A DNA stretch of 64,000 nt from Streptomyces sp. XY006 (GTDB taxonomy: Bacteria; Actinomycetota; Actinomycetes; Streptomycetales; Streptomycetaceae). This document shows positions 31,034 through 39,403 of the stretch, in pieces. The translations under genes were made by a program, and so were the position numbers. The notes under the pieces were generated by a model. That model did not search any database. It was not told where the DNA came from and was given only the letters and a program-made list of their open reading frames with translations. The DNA lies in the NCBI RefSeq assembly GCF_002237655.1, contig NZ_NOKT01000040.1:1-64000 (forward strand), given 5' to 3'. The stretch's first letter is position 1. Every line of letters starts with the position of its first letter.

Positions 31034-32872
31034 TCAGAGGGCGGGGGTACGGGACAGTCCGCGCAGCCAGACCTCGGCGGCGATGGTCGAGTAGAGGATC
31101 GCGTCGCGCAGCCCGGGGGTGGCGGGGCGCTGGGCGAGGCGGCGCAGCGCGTGACCGTCGACCAGGCCGAGCGCTTCGAGCCGGGAGTCCTCCCACAGCG
31201 CCAGCAGGTCGCCGCGGTGCGTGCGCAGCCCGTCGGCGGCGTCCATCGAGGCCGCGGCCTTGTCGGTGCGCCGCAGACAGGCGTCGGGCACCACACCCCG
31301 CATCGCGGCGGTGAGCAGCGGCTTGTACTGCCAGGGGGAGACGCGCTCGCTCGGCCGCACGGCCAGGCAGGCCTCGATGACCCGGTCGTCGAGGAACGGC
31401 GAGGCCATCGGCAGCCCGGCCCGGGCAGCCATGCGGTCCCACTGGCGGATGATGCGGGTGCAGGAGCGGATCTGCTCCAGGTCGGCGTGCAGGCCGCGGT
31501 CCGGGTGCAGCGGTGTGGCCGTCGCGGCCGCTTCGCCGAGCGCCCTGCGCACGGCCTGTTCGGCATCGGGGGTGACCCAGTCGAACAGGCGCGGGGGCAT
31601 GCCCCAGCCGAGACTGGTGGTGACGTTCGCCGGGGACGGGACGCGCAGCCGCCCCGCCGCGTCGGCGAGCCACCTGCCGTACGGCCGGGAGTCGGCCAGC
31701 GCCCTGAGCGTGTCGCCCAGGGGCCACTGCCACAGGGCCCGGAAGCCGCGCAGCTGCCGCCACGCGAACAGCGGCCGGGTGCGCGCCAGTCGGTGGTAGT
31801 ACGCCTCGGAGCACCAGGCCACGTGATCGCCGCCGACGCCGGTCAGATGGAGCCTGCTGCCCCGCTCGGCCAGGGCCGGCAGATGGTGCAGGACCCGGGA
31901 GCGGTCCATGACGCCGATGGTGGGCTCGTCCAGCAGGTCGTCGATGGTGAGCAGGTCCTCGTAGACGAGCGGCGAGGCGTCGGCGTCCCACACCACGTGC
32001 TCGACGTCCGGCAGGTGCTTGGCGGCCTGTTCCGCCCAGTACAGGTCGGTGTCGGCCGGATCGCGCCCGGGCCAGGTGGCGGCCACCACGCGGGCGGCGG
32101 AGCGGTCGGCCAGGAAGCACAGGGAGGTCGAGTCCAGGCCGCCGGAGAGGTCGCAGCTGACCACGCCGCCCGCCCGGGTCCGGGCGTCGACGGCGGCGGT
32201 GAGGGCCTCCCGGACCGACGGCGCGCTGTCGGCGAGCGGGCGGACCGGCTCCGGTGGCGTCCACCAGCGCGCGTGCCGGACACCGCGCCCGTCCGCCCCG
32301 ACGAACAGCGCGTCCTGCGGGGGCACGGCGGTGACATCGCGCCACAGCGACGTCTCGGACAGCGGATAGGGGGCGGGCCACAGCAGCCGTACCGCCAGCC
32401 GCTCCGGGTCCGGTGCGGCGCCGAGCGCGCCGGCGAGGACATCCGCGCGGGTGGCGGCCACACGTACGCCGTCCACGGTGGCGTGGAAGACCAGCCGGAG
32501 CCCGGACGCGGTCCCCTGCACCCGGAGCCGGCCGTCGAGGGCGGCGACCAGGTGGAAGCTGCCGGGCAGGGAGCGGGCCAGGACGTCCACGTCGGCGAGA
32601 TCGCGCAACCGCTCGGCGTACCGGCGCAGTTCGCCGGCCTCGACCGGGCAGCAGCCGACGACGGCCAGGGCGGCACGGCCGGCCTGCGCGGTGACGATCT
32701 CCTCGTCGGCCCACCGGCCGACCAGCCAGGGCCGGCCGGAGGGGTGCGGAAGGGTTCGGGTCCCGGGGCGGGCGAAGGAGCGGGCCACGGCGGCCGCGTC
32801 CTCCCGGTCCGTGAAGACCGTGAAGTGCGCGTCGCCGGGGCCCGTCCCCGCACTCTCGTGCAGTTGCGTCAT
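31034..32872 (-). CDS. Lasso-peptide cyclase (asparagine-synthetase-like)
   Basis: 612 aa. The N-terminal glutaminase-like domain lacks a usable Cys2, as in other lasso cyclases. The C-terminal domain has an intact ATP-pyrophosphatase loop SGGLDS (about 243-248), LTGVGGDHVAW, and the ASPFLDDRVIEACLAV and KPLLTAAM motifs of the family. The enzyme adenylates the ring acidic side chain (Asp8 here) and closes the macrolactam with the new N-terminus. It begins 26 bases after the precursor stop. Contrast with the degenerate homologue at 9186-11303. Confidence 0.9.
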   Translation of the reverse strand: MTQLHESAGTGPGDAHFTVFTDREDAAAVARSFARPGTRTLPHPSGRPWLVGRWADEEIVTAQAGRAALAVVGCCPVEAGELRRYAERLRDLADVDVLARSLPGSFHLVAALDGRLRVQGTASGLRLVFHATVDGVRVAATRADVLAGALGAAPDPERLAVRLLWPAPYPLSETSLWRDVTAVPPQDALFVGADGRGVRHARWWTPPEPVRPLADSAPSVREALTAAVDARTRAGGVVSCDLSGGLDSTSLCFLADRSAARVVAATWPGRDPADTDLYWAEQAAKHLPDVEHVVWDADASPLVYEDLLTIDDLLDEPTIGVMDRSRVLHHLPALAERGSRLHLTGVGGDHVAWCSEAYYHRLARTRPLFAWRQLRGFRALWQWPLGDTLRALADSRPYGRWLADAAGRLRVPSPANVTTSLGWGMPPRLFDWVTPDAEQAVRRALGEAAATATPLHPDRGLHADLEQIRSCTRIIRQWDRMAARAGLPMASPFLDDRVIEACLAVRPSERVSPWQYKPLLTAAMRGVVPDACLRRTDKAAASMDAADGLRTHRGDLLALWEDSRLEALGLVDGHALRRLAQRPATPGLRDAILYSTIAAEVWLRGLSRTPAL

Positions 32873-32898
32873 GACGTCGGGTCAGTGACCGTCGCCCG

Positions 32899-33009
32899 TC
32901 AGTTCTTGCTGAGGATCAGCCGGTCGTTACCGGAGCGCTGCAGGAGACCCGTCTTCTTGCGGAAGGTCCCGAGCCGGACCAGGGTCGGGGCCTCGTATGC
33001 CTTCTTCAT
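32899..33009 (-). CDS. Citrulassin-like lasso peptide precursor
   Basis: 36 aa, with a strong GGAGGAG ribosome-binding site before the ATG at 33009. The leader is residues 1-21: YEAPTL is the YxxPxL RRE motif, and Thr20-Gly21 is the usual Thr at -2. The predicted core is LLQRSGNDRLILSKN (15 aa). An amide between the Leu1 amine and Asp8 would give an eight-residue ring and a seven-residue tail. As I recall it, citrulassin A has LLGLAGNDRLVLSKN with Arg9 deiminated to citrulline, so this core differs at positions 3, 4, 5 and 11. The frame is open upstream to 33099 but without a ribosome-binding site. Confidence 0.9.
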   Translation of the reverse strand: MKKAYEAPTLVRLGTFRKKTGLLQRSGNDRLILSKN

Positions 33010-33360
33010 GATCTCTCCTCCTCTGATGCGGTAGCGCGACCGCTTGCACGGGGCGCAGCACCCAGCTAGCTGCACAACCGGCGTGCAGGACAAGGGCATG
33101 AGAGACCGTCAGATCATATGAAGAGAGCGCGCAGGGCCGGTGTGCCGGACCGCACCCAGGAAGCTCGTCCGACGTCGTACGAGGGATGACCGGCCCGCCC
33201 ACGGAACCTGCAGAAACGCTTCGACGTGCGCGCCTGGGCCGGGATACGGGCCACCGGCCGACCAGCGGCACGGGGTGCCCGGTAGGGAGCCGCCCGGCGC
33301 ACGGGCTCGTGCGCGCGTGCTCCTGCCACGCTTCCGACCAAAACCCGCGCAACACGAAGG
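33010..33360. other. Upstream region of the lasso operon
   Basis: No gene is supported. The minus strand carries TATGAT at 33113-33118 as a possible -10 for the lasso operon, but no matching -35, so the promoter is uncertain. No regulator gene accompanies the cluster. Confidence 0.4.
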
Positions 33361-33400
33361 CCCCGGGCCGGATGCACTTCCGTGCACTCCGACCCGGGGC
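33361..33400 (-). terminator. Terminator after tRNA-Lys
   Basis: A long stem (CCCCGGGCCGGATGCAC from 33361 pairing with the segment ending at about 33399, with one mismatch) sits directly downstream of the tRNA on the minus strand. Confidence 0.7.
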
Positions 33401-33407
33401 CGAACGG

Positions 33408-33480
33408 TAGGCCCTGTGGGACTCGAACCCACAACCAATGGATTAAAAGTCCACTGCTCTGCCAATTGAGCTAAGGGCCC
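33408..33480 (-). tRNA. tRNA-Lys (TTT)
   Basis: A 73-base cloverleaf without CCA. The anticodon loop CTTTTAA reads TTT. The acceptor GGGCCCT pairs with AGGGCCT including one G-T. The T-arm is GTGGGTTCGAGTCCCAC. Confidence 0.95.
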
Positions 33481-33579
33481 GGGCGATGTTGCCCCCACGA
33501 GCATAGCCGGACGACGCCGAGTCTCCGATCGGGTATCGGCGTCCCGGCCGCGCCGGAGGGCGAAACAGGGCCGGAACGG

Positions 33580-33616
33580 CCGAGCGCCGCGGCCCGCACG
33601 GGGCCACGGCGCTCGG
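33580..33616 (-). terminator. Terminator of the DEAD-box helicase gene
   Basis: CCGAGCGCCG (33580-33589) pairs with CGGCGCTCGG (33607-33616), with further pairing inside, 14 bases beyond the helicase stop. There is no strong T-tract. Confidence 0.55.
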
Positions 33617-33629
33617 TCACACGTGGGGG

Positions 33630-35783
33630 TCAGCCGTTGCGCTTCCAGCGCGGCTTGTCCTCGCGGCGGCCGAAGGAACCGCCGCCGCGGTGGTCGTCAC
33701 GACGGCCGTAGGGGCGGTCGTGACCGGGACGGTCGTGGCCCGGACGGTCGTGGCCGCCGGGGCGGAAGCCCGGACGGTCGTCGCGGCGGTCGCGGTTGAA
33801 GGGACGGTCGCTGCCCCGGTGCCCACCGCGCTCGTCCCGGCGGAAGCCGCCGCGGTCACGGTCGCGGTTGAAGCCACCGCGGTCGTCACGGCGCTCGAAG
33901 GAACGCCCGCCACGGTCGTCACGACGCTCGAAGGAACGGCCACCGCGGTCGCCCCGGTCGTCGCGCCGGAAGCCGCCGCGCTCACCGCGGTCGCCCCGGT
34001 CCGCGCGGTCGTCCCGGCGGAAGCCGCCACGGTCGTCACGACGCTCGAAGGAACGGCCGCCGCGGTCACGGTCACGGTCGCGGTTGAAGCCACCACGGTC
34101 GTCACGGCGCTCGAAGGAACGCCCGCCACGGTCGTCACGGCGGTCGTCACGACGCTCGAAGGAACGGCCGCCACGGTCACGGTCGAAGGAACGGTCGCGG
34201 TCGAAGGACCGGTCCCGGTCGGCGTACCGGTCACGCCCGGCCCCGCCGCGCTCCTCACGCCGCTCCCGGCGCTCGTAGGGCGCGGGCGCCTCGGCGCGGT
34301 CCTGACGCTCGACGTCCTTGGCGGTCGGCTGCTCGGGCACCGACACCTCGACGGCGACGGGGGCGTCCCCGCCCTCGGCGTCCGCGGCCACGGGCTCCTC
34401 GCCGCGCTCACGGGCGACCCGCGCGAGCAGCCGGTCGGCCTCCTCGCGCAGCTCGTTCGCCCGGCGCTGCGCCCGCTCCAGCTCCTTGGCGAGCTGGGCG
34501 ACCTCACGCTCGGCCTGCTGCGCGGCGTTGCCCACGGACTCGGCCTGCACCTCGGTCATCGACCGGGCGCCGGTGATCTCGGCGACCTCCGGGTCGAAGG
34601 CGCCGGCGCCCTGGATGATGTGGCGCGAGGCGTCGACGCCCGCGTCCTCCATCAGCCGGAAGATCTGGCGCCGCTGGTGCGGCAGGGAGAGGGAGACGAC
34701 CGTGCCGGTCCGGCCGGCCCGCGCGGTGCGGCCCGCGCGGTGCAGGTAGTCCTTGTGGTCACCGGCCGGGTCCACGTTCAGCACCAGGTCGATGCCGTCG
34801 ACGTGGATGCCGCGGGCGGCGACGTCGGTGGCGACGAGCACGTTGACGTACCCGTCCTTGAAGTCGGCCAGGGTCCGCGTACGCGCGCCCTGCGTCATGC
34901 CGCCGTGCAGCGCGTCGGCCTTCACACCGGCGTCGCGCAGCTGCTCGGCGACGCGGTCGGCGCCGAGCTGGGTGCGGACGAAGATGATGGTGCGGCCCTT
35001 GCGGGAGGCGATCGCGGCGGTGACCGGCGCCTTGTCCTTGGGCTTCACGATCAGGATGTGGTGCGACATGGTCGTCACGGCACCCTGCGCGGCGTCGACC
35101 TCGTGGCTGACCGGGTTGTTCAGGTACCGGTCGACCAGGGTCTTGATCTCGTTCTCCATGGTCGCGGAGAACAGCATCCGCTGGCCGCCCGCCGGGACCT
35201 GGTCCAGCAGCTCGGTGACCTCGGGCATGAAGCCCAGGTCCGACATCTGGTCGGCCTCGTCGAGAACGGCGATCTCCACGTTCTCCAGGGAGCAGGCGCC
35301 GCGGTTGATGATGTCGCGCAGCCGGCCCGGGGTGGCGACCAGGACGTCGACGCCCTTCTCCAGGGCGTAGATCTGGTTGCCCATGGACGTACCGCCGCAG
35401 ACGACCTTCATCTTCAGGCCGAGGACGTCGCCGTAGGGCTGGAGGGCGTCGGCCACCTGCATGGCCAGCTCGCGGGTCGGCGTCAGGATGACGGCACGCG
35501 GCTTGTGCTTCTCGGTGCGGCCGCCGGCGAGCTGCGCCAGGGTCGGCAGACCGAAGGAGAGGGTCTTGCCGGAGCCGGTACGGCCGCGGCCGAGGATGTC
35601 CTTGCCGGCCAGGGCGTCCGGGATGGTCGCGGCCTGGATCGGGAAGGGGGTGGTCACGCCGTTCTGCGCGAGCTTGCGCACGACGCCCTCGGGCAGACCG
35701 AGGTCCGCGAAAGTGGCCTCGGGGGTGGTGTCGGCTGCCTCGTTCTCGGGCACGACGACGTGATCAGTACTGGCGATGGACAT
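33630..35783 (-). CDS. DEAD-box RNA helicase with RGG-like tail
   Basis: 717 aa. The helicase core (about 20-400) contains a Q-motif, GRTGSGKT (motif I), PTRELAMQ (Ia), VLDEADQMSDLGF (DEAD), SAT (III), RGIHVDGIDLV (V) and HRAGRTARAG (VI). A helical linker (about 420-500) precedes about 200 residues of Arg/Asp/Gly repeats, with RSFERRDD five times, typical of flexible RNA-binding tails. It probably remodels structured RNA, for instance in the cold or on ribosomes. The ATG at 35783 (MSIASTDH) is followed at once by the conserved domain; upstream in-frame sequence is non-coding leader. Confidence 0.9.
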   Translation of the reverse strand: MSIASTDHVVVPENEAADTTPEATFADLGLPEGVVRKLAQNGVTTPFPIQAATIPDALAGKDILGRGRTGSGKTLSFGLPTLAQLAGGRTEKHKPRAVILTPTRELAMQVADALQPYGDVLGLKMKVVCGGTSMGNQIYALEKGVDVLVATPGRLRDIINRGACSLENVEIAVLDEADQMSDLGFMPEVTELLDQVPAGGQRMLFSATMENEIKTLVDRYLNNPVSHEVDAAQGAVTTMSHHILIVKPKDKAPVTAAIASRKGRTIIFVRTQLGADRVAEQLRDAGVKADALHGGMTQGARTRTLADFKDGYVNVLVATDVAARGIHVDGIDLVLNVDPAGDHKDYLHRAGRTARAGRTGTVVSLSLPHQRRQIFRLMEDAGVDASRHIIQGAGAFDPEVAEITGARSMTEVQAESVGNAAQQAEREVAQLAKELERAQRRANELREEADRLLARVARERGEEPVAADAEGGDAPVAVEVSVPEQPTAKDVERQDRAEAPAPYERRERREERGGAGRDRYADRDRSFDRDRSFDRDRGGRSFERRDDRRDDRGGRSFERRDDRGGFNRDRDRDRGGRSFERRDDRGGFRRDDRADRGDRGERGGFRRDDRGDRGGRSFERRDDRGGRSFERRDDRGGFNRDRDRGGFRRDERGGHRGSDRPFNRDRRDDRPGFRPGGHDRPGHDRPGHDRPYGRRDDHRGGGSFGRREDKPRWKRNG
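33700..34240 (-). repeat. Imperfect coding repeats of the helicase tail
   Basis: Multiple diverged copies of segments encoding RSFERRDDRGG and GGFRRDDR. The opposite strand stays open by chance and shows long artefactual frames. Confidence 0.8.
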
Positions 35784-36197
35784 GCGAATGCGAAACCTTC
35801 CGGAGTCTCGTCGGCACGCGCCCGTCAACTCCGTGATTCGCGATTCGCAATACGACCGCCTCAATGCGGTCCACCACGGCAAGGGAGAGTACGCGCCACA
35901 CGGCGCGCTCTGCGGTGGCGCCGGGCAAGATGGGATCAAACGATCTGCCACCATACGCAGTCCGGGCCGCGTTACGCAAACCGGACCGAGCGGGAGACAG
36001 CGGGAAGCGACCCCGCGGCAGACGCCCCGAAGTACTTCCCGAGAGCCCACAACCGCCCCACCGCGCGGAATGTTCCCGCACCGCGACCGGACCCACCGTG
36101 GCGACCGCCACACCAGGCCCCCGACCCCCCGCCCCCGCGGCACCAAGGCCCCACGGCCTCGGCACCGGGCCCTCGGTGGAATCCGCCCCCGGCCCGC
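35784..36197. other. Long leader region of the helicase gene
   Basis: A 414-base gap with no supported gene. On the minus strand it would form the helicase leader. It contains a short direct repeat (GCGAATC twice near 35840) and GGAAGG about 13 bases before the start. Long leaders are common for cold-induced DEAD-box genes; no promoter is called. Confidence 0.4.
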
Positions 36198-36734
36198 TCA
36201 GGCCGGTGCCCCGGCCTCCGGTGCCGGTTCGCGCTTTTCCAGCTGGGGACCGGGGGGCTCGTGGGCCGACGACGACGGTTCCGGGGTCGGCTCCGGGGAC
36301 GCCGTCGGCTCCTGCTGCGTCGGGGTCGGCTCCGGCTCCGACGTCCGGGTGGGCGTCGGCTGGGCCGGCGGCTTCGGCGTCGGCTTCCCCGGCTTGCCGG
36401 GCTTGGGATCACCGGCCCCCGGCGCGGACGGGCTCGCGTCCGGCGTGGGGGACGCCTCGGGCGACGCCGACTCCCCCGGCCCGCCCCGCTCCCCCTTCTT
36501 CCCCTTCTTGTCCTTGCCGCCCCGCTTCCCGTCGACCGCCGCGGGCCCGAAGCCGCCGGCGCCGCCCGACACCGTCGAGCCGCCGCCGGACGCCTCGCCA
36601 CCGCGCTGCCCGGCGGAGTGAGACGGCTTGGCGCGCCCGCCCGCGTCGTCGTCGCCCACGCTCATACAGCCGGCGGCAGCGGCGACGGCCACGACGGTGG
36701 CGGCCAGGCGGACGGGTACGTACAAGGGGCGCAC
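36198..36734 (-). CDS. Low-complexity lipoprotein
   Basis: 178 aa. The GTG at 36734 has GGAGG eight bases upstream. The signal peptide LAATVVAVAAAAGC ends in a lipobox with Cys23. The mature part is disordered: Gly/Ser first, a basic KRGGKDKKGKKGER patch, then Pro/Thr/Ser/Glu repeats to the end. No enzymatic domain is visible, so it may be a wall-associated spacer or substrate. It is 87 bases downstream of the zincin gene on the same strand. Confidence 0.7.
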   Translation of the reverse strand: MRPLYVPVRLAATVVAVAAAAGCMSVGDDDAGGRAKPSHSAGQRGGEASGGGSTVSGGAGGFGPAAVDGKRGGKDKKGKKGERGGPGESASPEASPTPDASPSAPGAGDPKPGKPGKPTPKPPAQPTPTRTSEPEPTPTQQEPTASPEPTPEPSSSAHEPPGPQLEKREPAPEAGAPA

Positions 36735-36821
36735 GGGGCCACCTCCGGGAGGGGTGATGGAGTCAACACCTCCAACTCCCGCCGCCCACAAGAGGACACG
36801 CGCCCCGTATTCACAACCCGC

Positions 36822-37190
36822 TCAGCCGTAGCCCAGGGCGTGAAGGCGCTCGTCGTCGATGCCGAAGTGGTGCGCGATCTCGTGCACGACGGTGATCTCC
36901 GTCTCGGCGACGACGTCCTCCCGGGACTCGCACATCCGCAGGGTCGGGTTCCGGTAGACGGTGATCCGGTCGGGCAGCACACCGGCGTACCACTCGCCCC
37001 GGTCGGTCAGCGGCGTCCCCTCGTAGAGCCCGAGCAGCTCGGGATCGTCCGCGGGCGGTTCGTCCTCGACGAACACCGCGACGTTGTCCATCAGTCGCGT
37101 CAGCTCCGGCGGGATCCGGTCGAGCGCCTCGGCGACCAGTTCCTCGAACTCCTCGCGCGTCATCTCCAGCACAGGCCCATTGTCCGCCAC
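36822..37190 (-). CDS. Small zincin-type metallopeptidase
   Basis: About 122 aa. The motif VVHEIAHHFGIDDERLHALGY holds the HExxH zinc site and the downstream Asp typical of the minimal metallopeptidase family of Actinobacteria. The N-terminus TREEFEELVAEALDRIPPEL is also characteristic. The GTG at 37190 with GGGGAGG just upstream is chosen; the GTG at 37172 and ATG at 37163 are alternatives. Its substrate is unknown. Divergent from the phosphoesterase gene. Confidence 0.82.
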   Translation of the reverse strand: MADNGPVLEMTREEFEELVAEALDRIPPELTRLMDNVAVFVEDEPPADDPELLGLYEGTPLTDRGEWYAGVLPDRITVYRNPTLRMCESREDVVAETEITVVHEIAHHFGIDDERLHALGYG

Positions 37191-37255
37191 GCGGCCTCCC
37201 CACGAGAGCCTCCCGGCGCCGCATATCCGGCCGCGGACTTGGGCATACGGGACCA

Positions 37256-38830
37256 ATGGCCCGCGTCCCCGCCGCAGTCCTGAGTGTCCTGAACCCGATC
37301 CGCATGGCCCCGCGCGCCCTGGCCCGCCTCTACCGCTCCCGCCAGGCGCCCACCACGATCCAACTCGTACCGCAGCCGCACCCCTGGACCCGTGCGGTGG
37401 GACTCGTGACCGTTGTCCTGGTCGGCGCCTGGCTCGGCCTGCTGGTCGTGGGCAACGTCCGGGTCCCGGTCGGCCCCATGAACACGACGATGACCCTGCG
37501 CCCGTCCCTCACCGGCGGGACGAAGATCAACATCTCGCCGCTGGGCGCCCTGGAACTGAACAGCCACATCGCCCCCGTCCGTCTGGACGTCAACGTCGAC
37601 CAGCTCGACCCCGACCGCTCCCAGGCCCTGGTCGACCACCCCGAGCGGCTCTCCGGCCTCCAGGACGAGGTCACCGAGGACGTCGGCCGCGGCACCCTCG
37701 ACCTGGCCGTGCGCTCCGGCGTAGCGGTCGTCGTGGGCGCCACCGCCCTGGGCCTCGCGGTCTACCGCCGCCCCCGCCGCGCGATGGCCGCCGGCGGCCT
37801 GGCCCTCACCCTGCTCGCCGCCTCGGGCGGCACGGCGTACGCCACCTGGCGGCCGGACTCGGTCCTGGAGCCCAAGTTCTCCGGGCTGCTCACCTCCGCC
37901 CCCTCCCTGGTCGGCAACGCGCGCAGCATCGTCACGGAATTCGACGTCTACCAGAAGGAGTTGGCCCGCCTGGTCACCAACGTGACCAAGCTCTACGACG
38001 CCACCTCCACGCTCCCCGCGTACGCGCCCGACCCCTCCACCATCCGGGTCCTGCACGTCTCCGACATCCATCTCAACCCGGCGAGCTGGAAGATCATCGC
38101 CTCGCTGGTGGAGCAGTACCAGGTCGACGTGATCGTCGACTCGGGCGACACGATGGACCACGGCACGGCCGCCGAGAACGGCTTCCTCGACCCCATCGAG
38201 GACCTCGGCGCCCCGTACGTCTGGGTCCGCGGCAACCACGACTCGATGATCACCCAGCGCTATCTGGAGGACCTGAAGAACGTCCACGTCCTGGACGACG
38301 GCCGGGCCAAGACGATCAAGGGCCTGCGCTTCGCGGGCATCGGCGATCCGCAGTTCACCCCCGACCGCTCCAGGAGCGCCGGCGCCGAGCAGTCCCAGGA
38401 ACTCGCGGGCGCCCGCCTGGCCACGGCCCTGCGCGACCAGCGCGCCGCGGGCACCCCGGTGGACGTCGCCATCGCCCACGAGCCCTCCGCGGCCCGCGAG
38501 GTCGACGGCGAGGTCCCCCTGGTCCTGGCCGGCCATCTCCACCACGACGAGATGGAGGTCCTGAAGTACGGCACGCGGCTGCGCATCGAGGGCTCGACCG
38601 GCGGCAGCGGCCTGCGCGCCATCGAGGGCAGGCATCCCGACCCGATCGAGGCGTCGATCCTCTACTTCGACCGGGACACCCGCCATCTCCAGGCCTGGGA
38701 CGAGATCGAGCTGGGCGGCCTCGGCCTCACGACCGCCGAGGTCAGCCGCCATCTCCCGGAGGAGAACCAGCCCGGCGCCGAACCGTCCGCGAGCACGTCC
38801 ACCACGGGCACGCCCTCCCCCTCCCCCTAA
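37256..38830 (+). CDS. Membrane-anchored metallophosphoesterase
   Basis: 524 aa. Two to three hydrophobic helices (about 47-66, 150-170, 180-200) surround an extracytoplasmic segment. The calcineurin-like domain follows (about 262-480) with HVSDIHLNP, DSGDTMDHG, RGNHDS, AHEPSA and LAGHLHHDE, all five metal/phosphate motifs intact. The C-terminus is Ser/Thr/Pro-rich. It probably hydrolyses a phosphodiester or phosphoprotein substrate at the membrane; the substrate is not predictable. The start at 37256 keeps a basic N-terminus before helix 1. Confidence 0.85.
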   Translation: MARVPAAVLSVLNPIRMAPRALARLYRSRQAPTTIQLVPQPHPWTRAVGLVTVVLVGAWLGLLVVGNVRVPVGPMNTTMTLRPSLTGGTKINISPLGALELNSHIAPVRLDVNVDQLDPDRSQALVDHPERLSGLQDEVTEDVGRGTLDLAVRSGVAVVVGATALGLAVYRRPRRAMAAGGLALTLLAASGGTAYATWRPDSVLEPKFSGLLTSAPSLVGNARSIVTEFDVYQKELARLVTNVTKLYDATSTLPAYAPDPSTIRVLHVSDIHLNPASWKIIASLVEQYQVDVIVDSGDTMDHGTAAENGFLDPIEDLGAPYVWVRGNHDSMITQRYLEDLKNVHVLDDGRAKTIKGLRFAGIGDPQFTPDRSRSAGAEQSQELAGARLATALRDQRAAGTPVDVAIAHEPSAAREVDGEVPLVLAGHLHHDEMEVLKYGTRLRIEGSTGGSGLRAIEGRHPDPIEASILYFDRDTRHLQAWDEIELGGLGLTTAEVSRHLPEENQPGAEPSASTSTTGTPSPSP

Positions 38831-38836
38831 ACCGTT

Positions 38837-38866
38837 TTGGCGATAGCTCCCGCCATCCCATATGCT
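38837..38866 (+). promoter_or_regulatory. Promoter of the Glu-Asp-Phe tRNA cluster
   Basis: TTGGCG (38837-38842), 18 bases, TATGCT (38861-38866), 44 bases before tRNA-Glu. Confidence 0.5.
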
Positions 38867-38910
38867 TCTCACGTCCCCGACGCGCTGAGAAGCGCCCAGG
38901 CGGGCCGATA

Positions 38911-38983
38911 GCCCTCATCGTCTAGCGGCCTAGGACGCCGCCCTTTCAAGGCGGTAGCACGGGTTCGAATCCCGTTGGGGGCA
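38911..38983 (+). tRNA. tRNA-Glu (TTC)
   Basis: A 73-base cloverleaf without CCA. The anticodon loop is CTTTCAA (TTC). The acceptor GCCCTCA pairs with TGGGGGC including a T-G. First of a three-tRNA cluster. Confidence 0.95.
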
Positions 38984-39018
38984 CGCACCACCCTGTGCGA
39001 CACTGTCGTACGAAGCTT

Positions 39019-39093
39019 GGTCCTGTGGAGCAGTTTGGAGTGCTCGCCACCCTGTCAAGGTGGAGGCCGCGGGTTCAAATCCCGTCAGGACCG
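39019..39093 (+). tRNA. tRNA-Asp (GTC), copy 1
   Basis: 75 bases with anticodon loop CTGTCAA (GTC), identical base for base to the copy at 45478-45552. Second of the cluster. Confidence 0.95.
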
Positions 39094-39117
39094 CTGAGGT
39101 TTCACGTGAAACCTCGT

Positions 39118-39191
39118 GGCTGGGTAGCTCAGTTGGTACGAGCGTCCGCCTGAAAAGCGGAAGGTCGCCGGTTCGACCCCGGCCCCAGCCA
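39118..39191 (+). tRNA. tRNA-Phe (GAA)
   Basis: 74 bases with anticodon loop CTGAAAA (GAA) and acceptor GGCTGGG/CCCAGCC. Last of the cluster. Confidence 0.95.
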
Positions 39192-39212
39192 CCGCCGCCC
39201 TCACCAGGGCTT

Positions 39213-39244
39213 GAGCCCCTCTCCGGGATTCCGGAGAGGGGCTC
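39213..39244 (+). terminator. Terminator of the tRNA cluster
   Basis: GAGCCCCTCTCCGG pairs with CCGGAGAGGGGCTC around a short loop, followed by TTTCG: a strong intrinsic terminator. Confidence 0.85.
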
Positions 39245-39403
39245 TTTCGTGTCGGCCTGACGGACATGCCCTCCGCTTCCGGACGTCTCCGTGCGGTGCG
39301 TGCGGTGCGTGCGGAGCCCAGTGACGAAGGTCCGCCGACCGGCGCTGAGACGGTTGGGACGCATCTCCTGTCCCACCCGTATCGGTTCCTCAGGGGGGAC
39401 TCG

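Noticed and set aside
30318..31566. Upstream extension of the lasso ABC transporter
   Set aside because: The extra N-terminal part overlaps the protease, RRE and cyclase genes in another frame and has no membrane or ABC motif; the ATGA overlap at 30318 is the natural start.
19074..33480. Integrated element bounded by tRNA genes
   Set aside because: No integrase, excisionase, or duplicated tRNA 3' end (att site) was seen; the stretch is accessory in content but not demonstrably mobile.
33650..34260. CRISPR-like repeats
   Set aside because: The repeats are in frame, variable in length and encode the Arg/Asp/Gly tail of the helicase; there are no regular spacers.
33690..37283. 1197-residue open frame on the plus strand
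   Set aside because: It is antisense to the helicase, lipoprotein and zincin genes; it is open only because of third-position GC bias and the helicase repeats.
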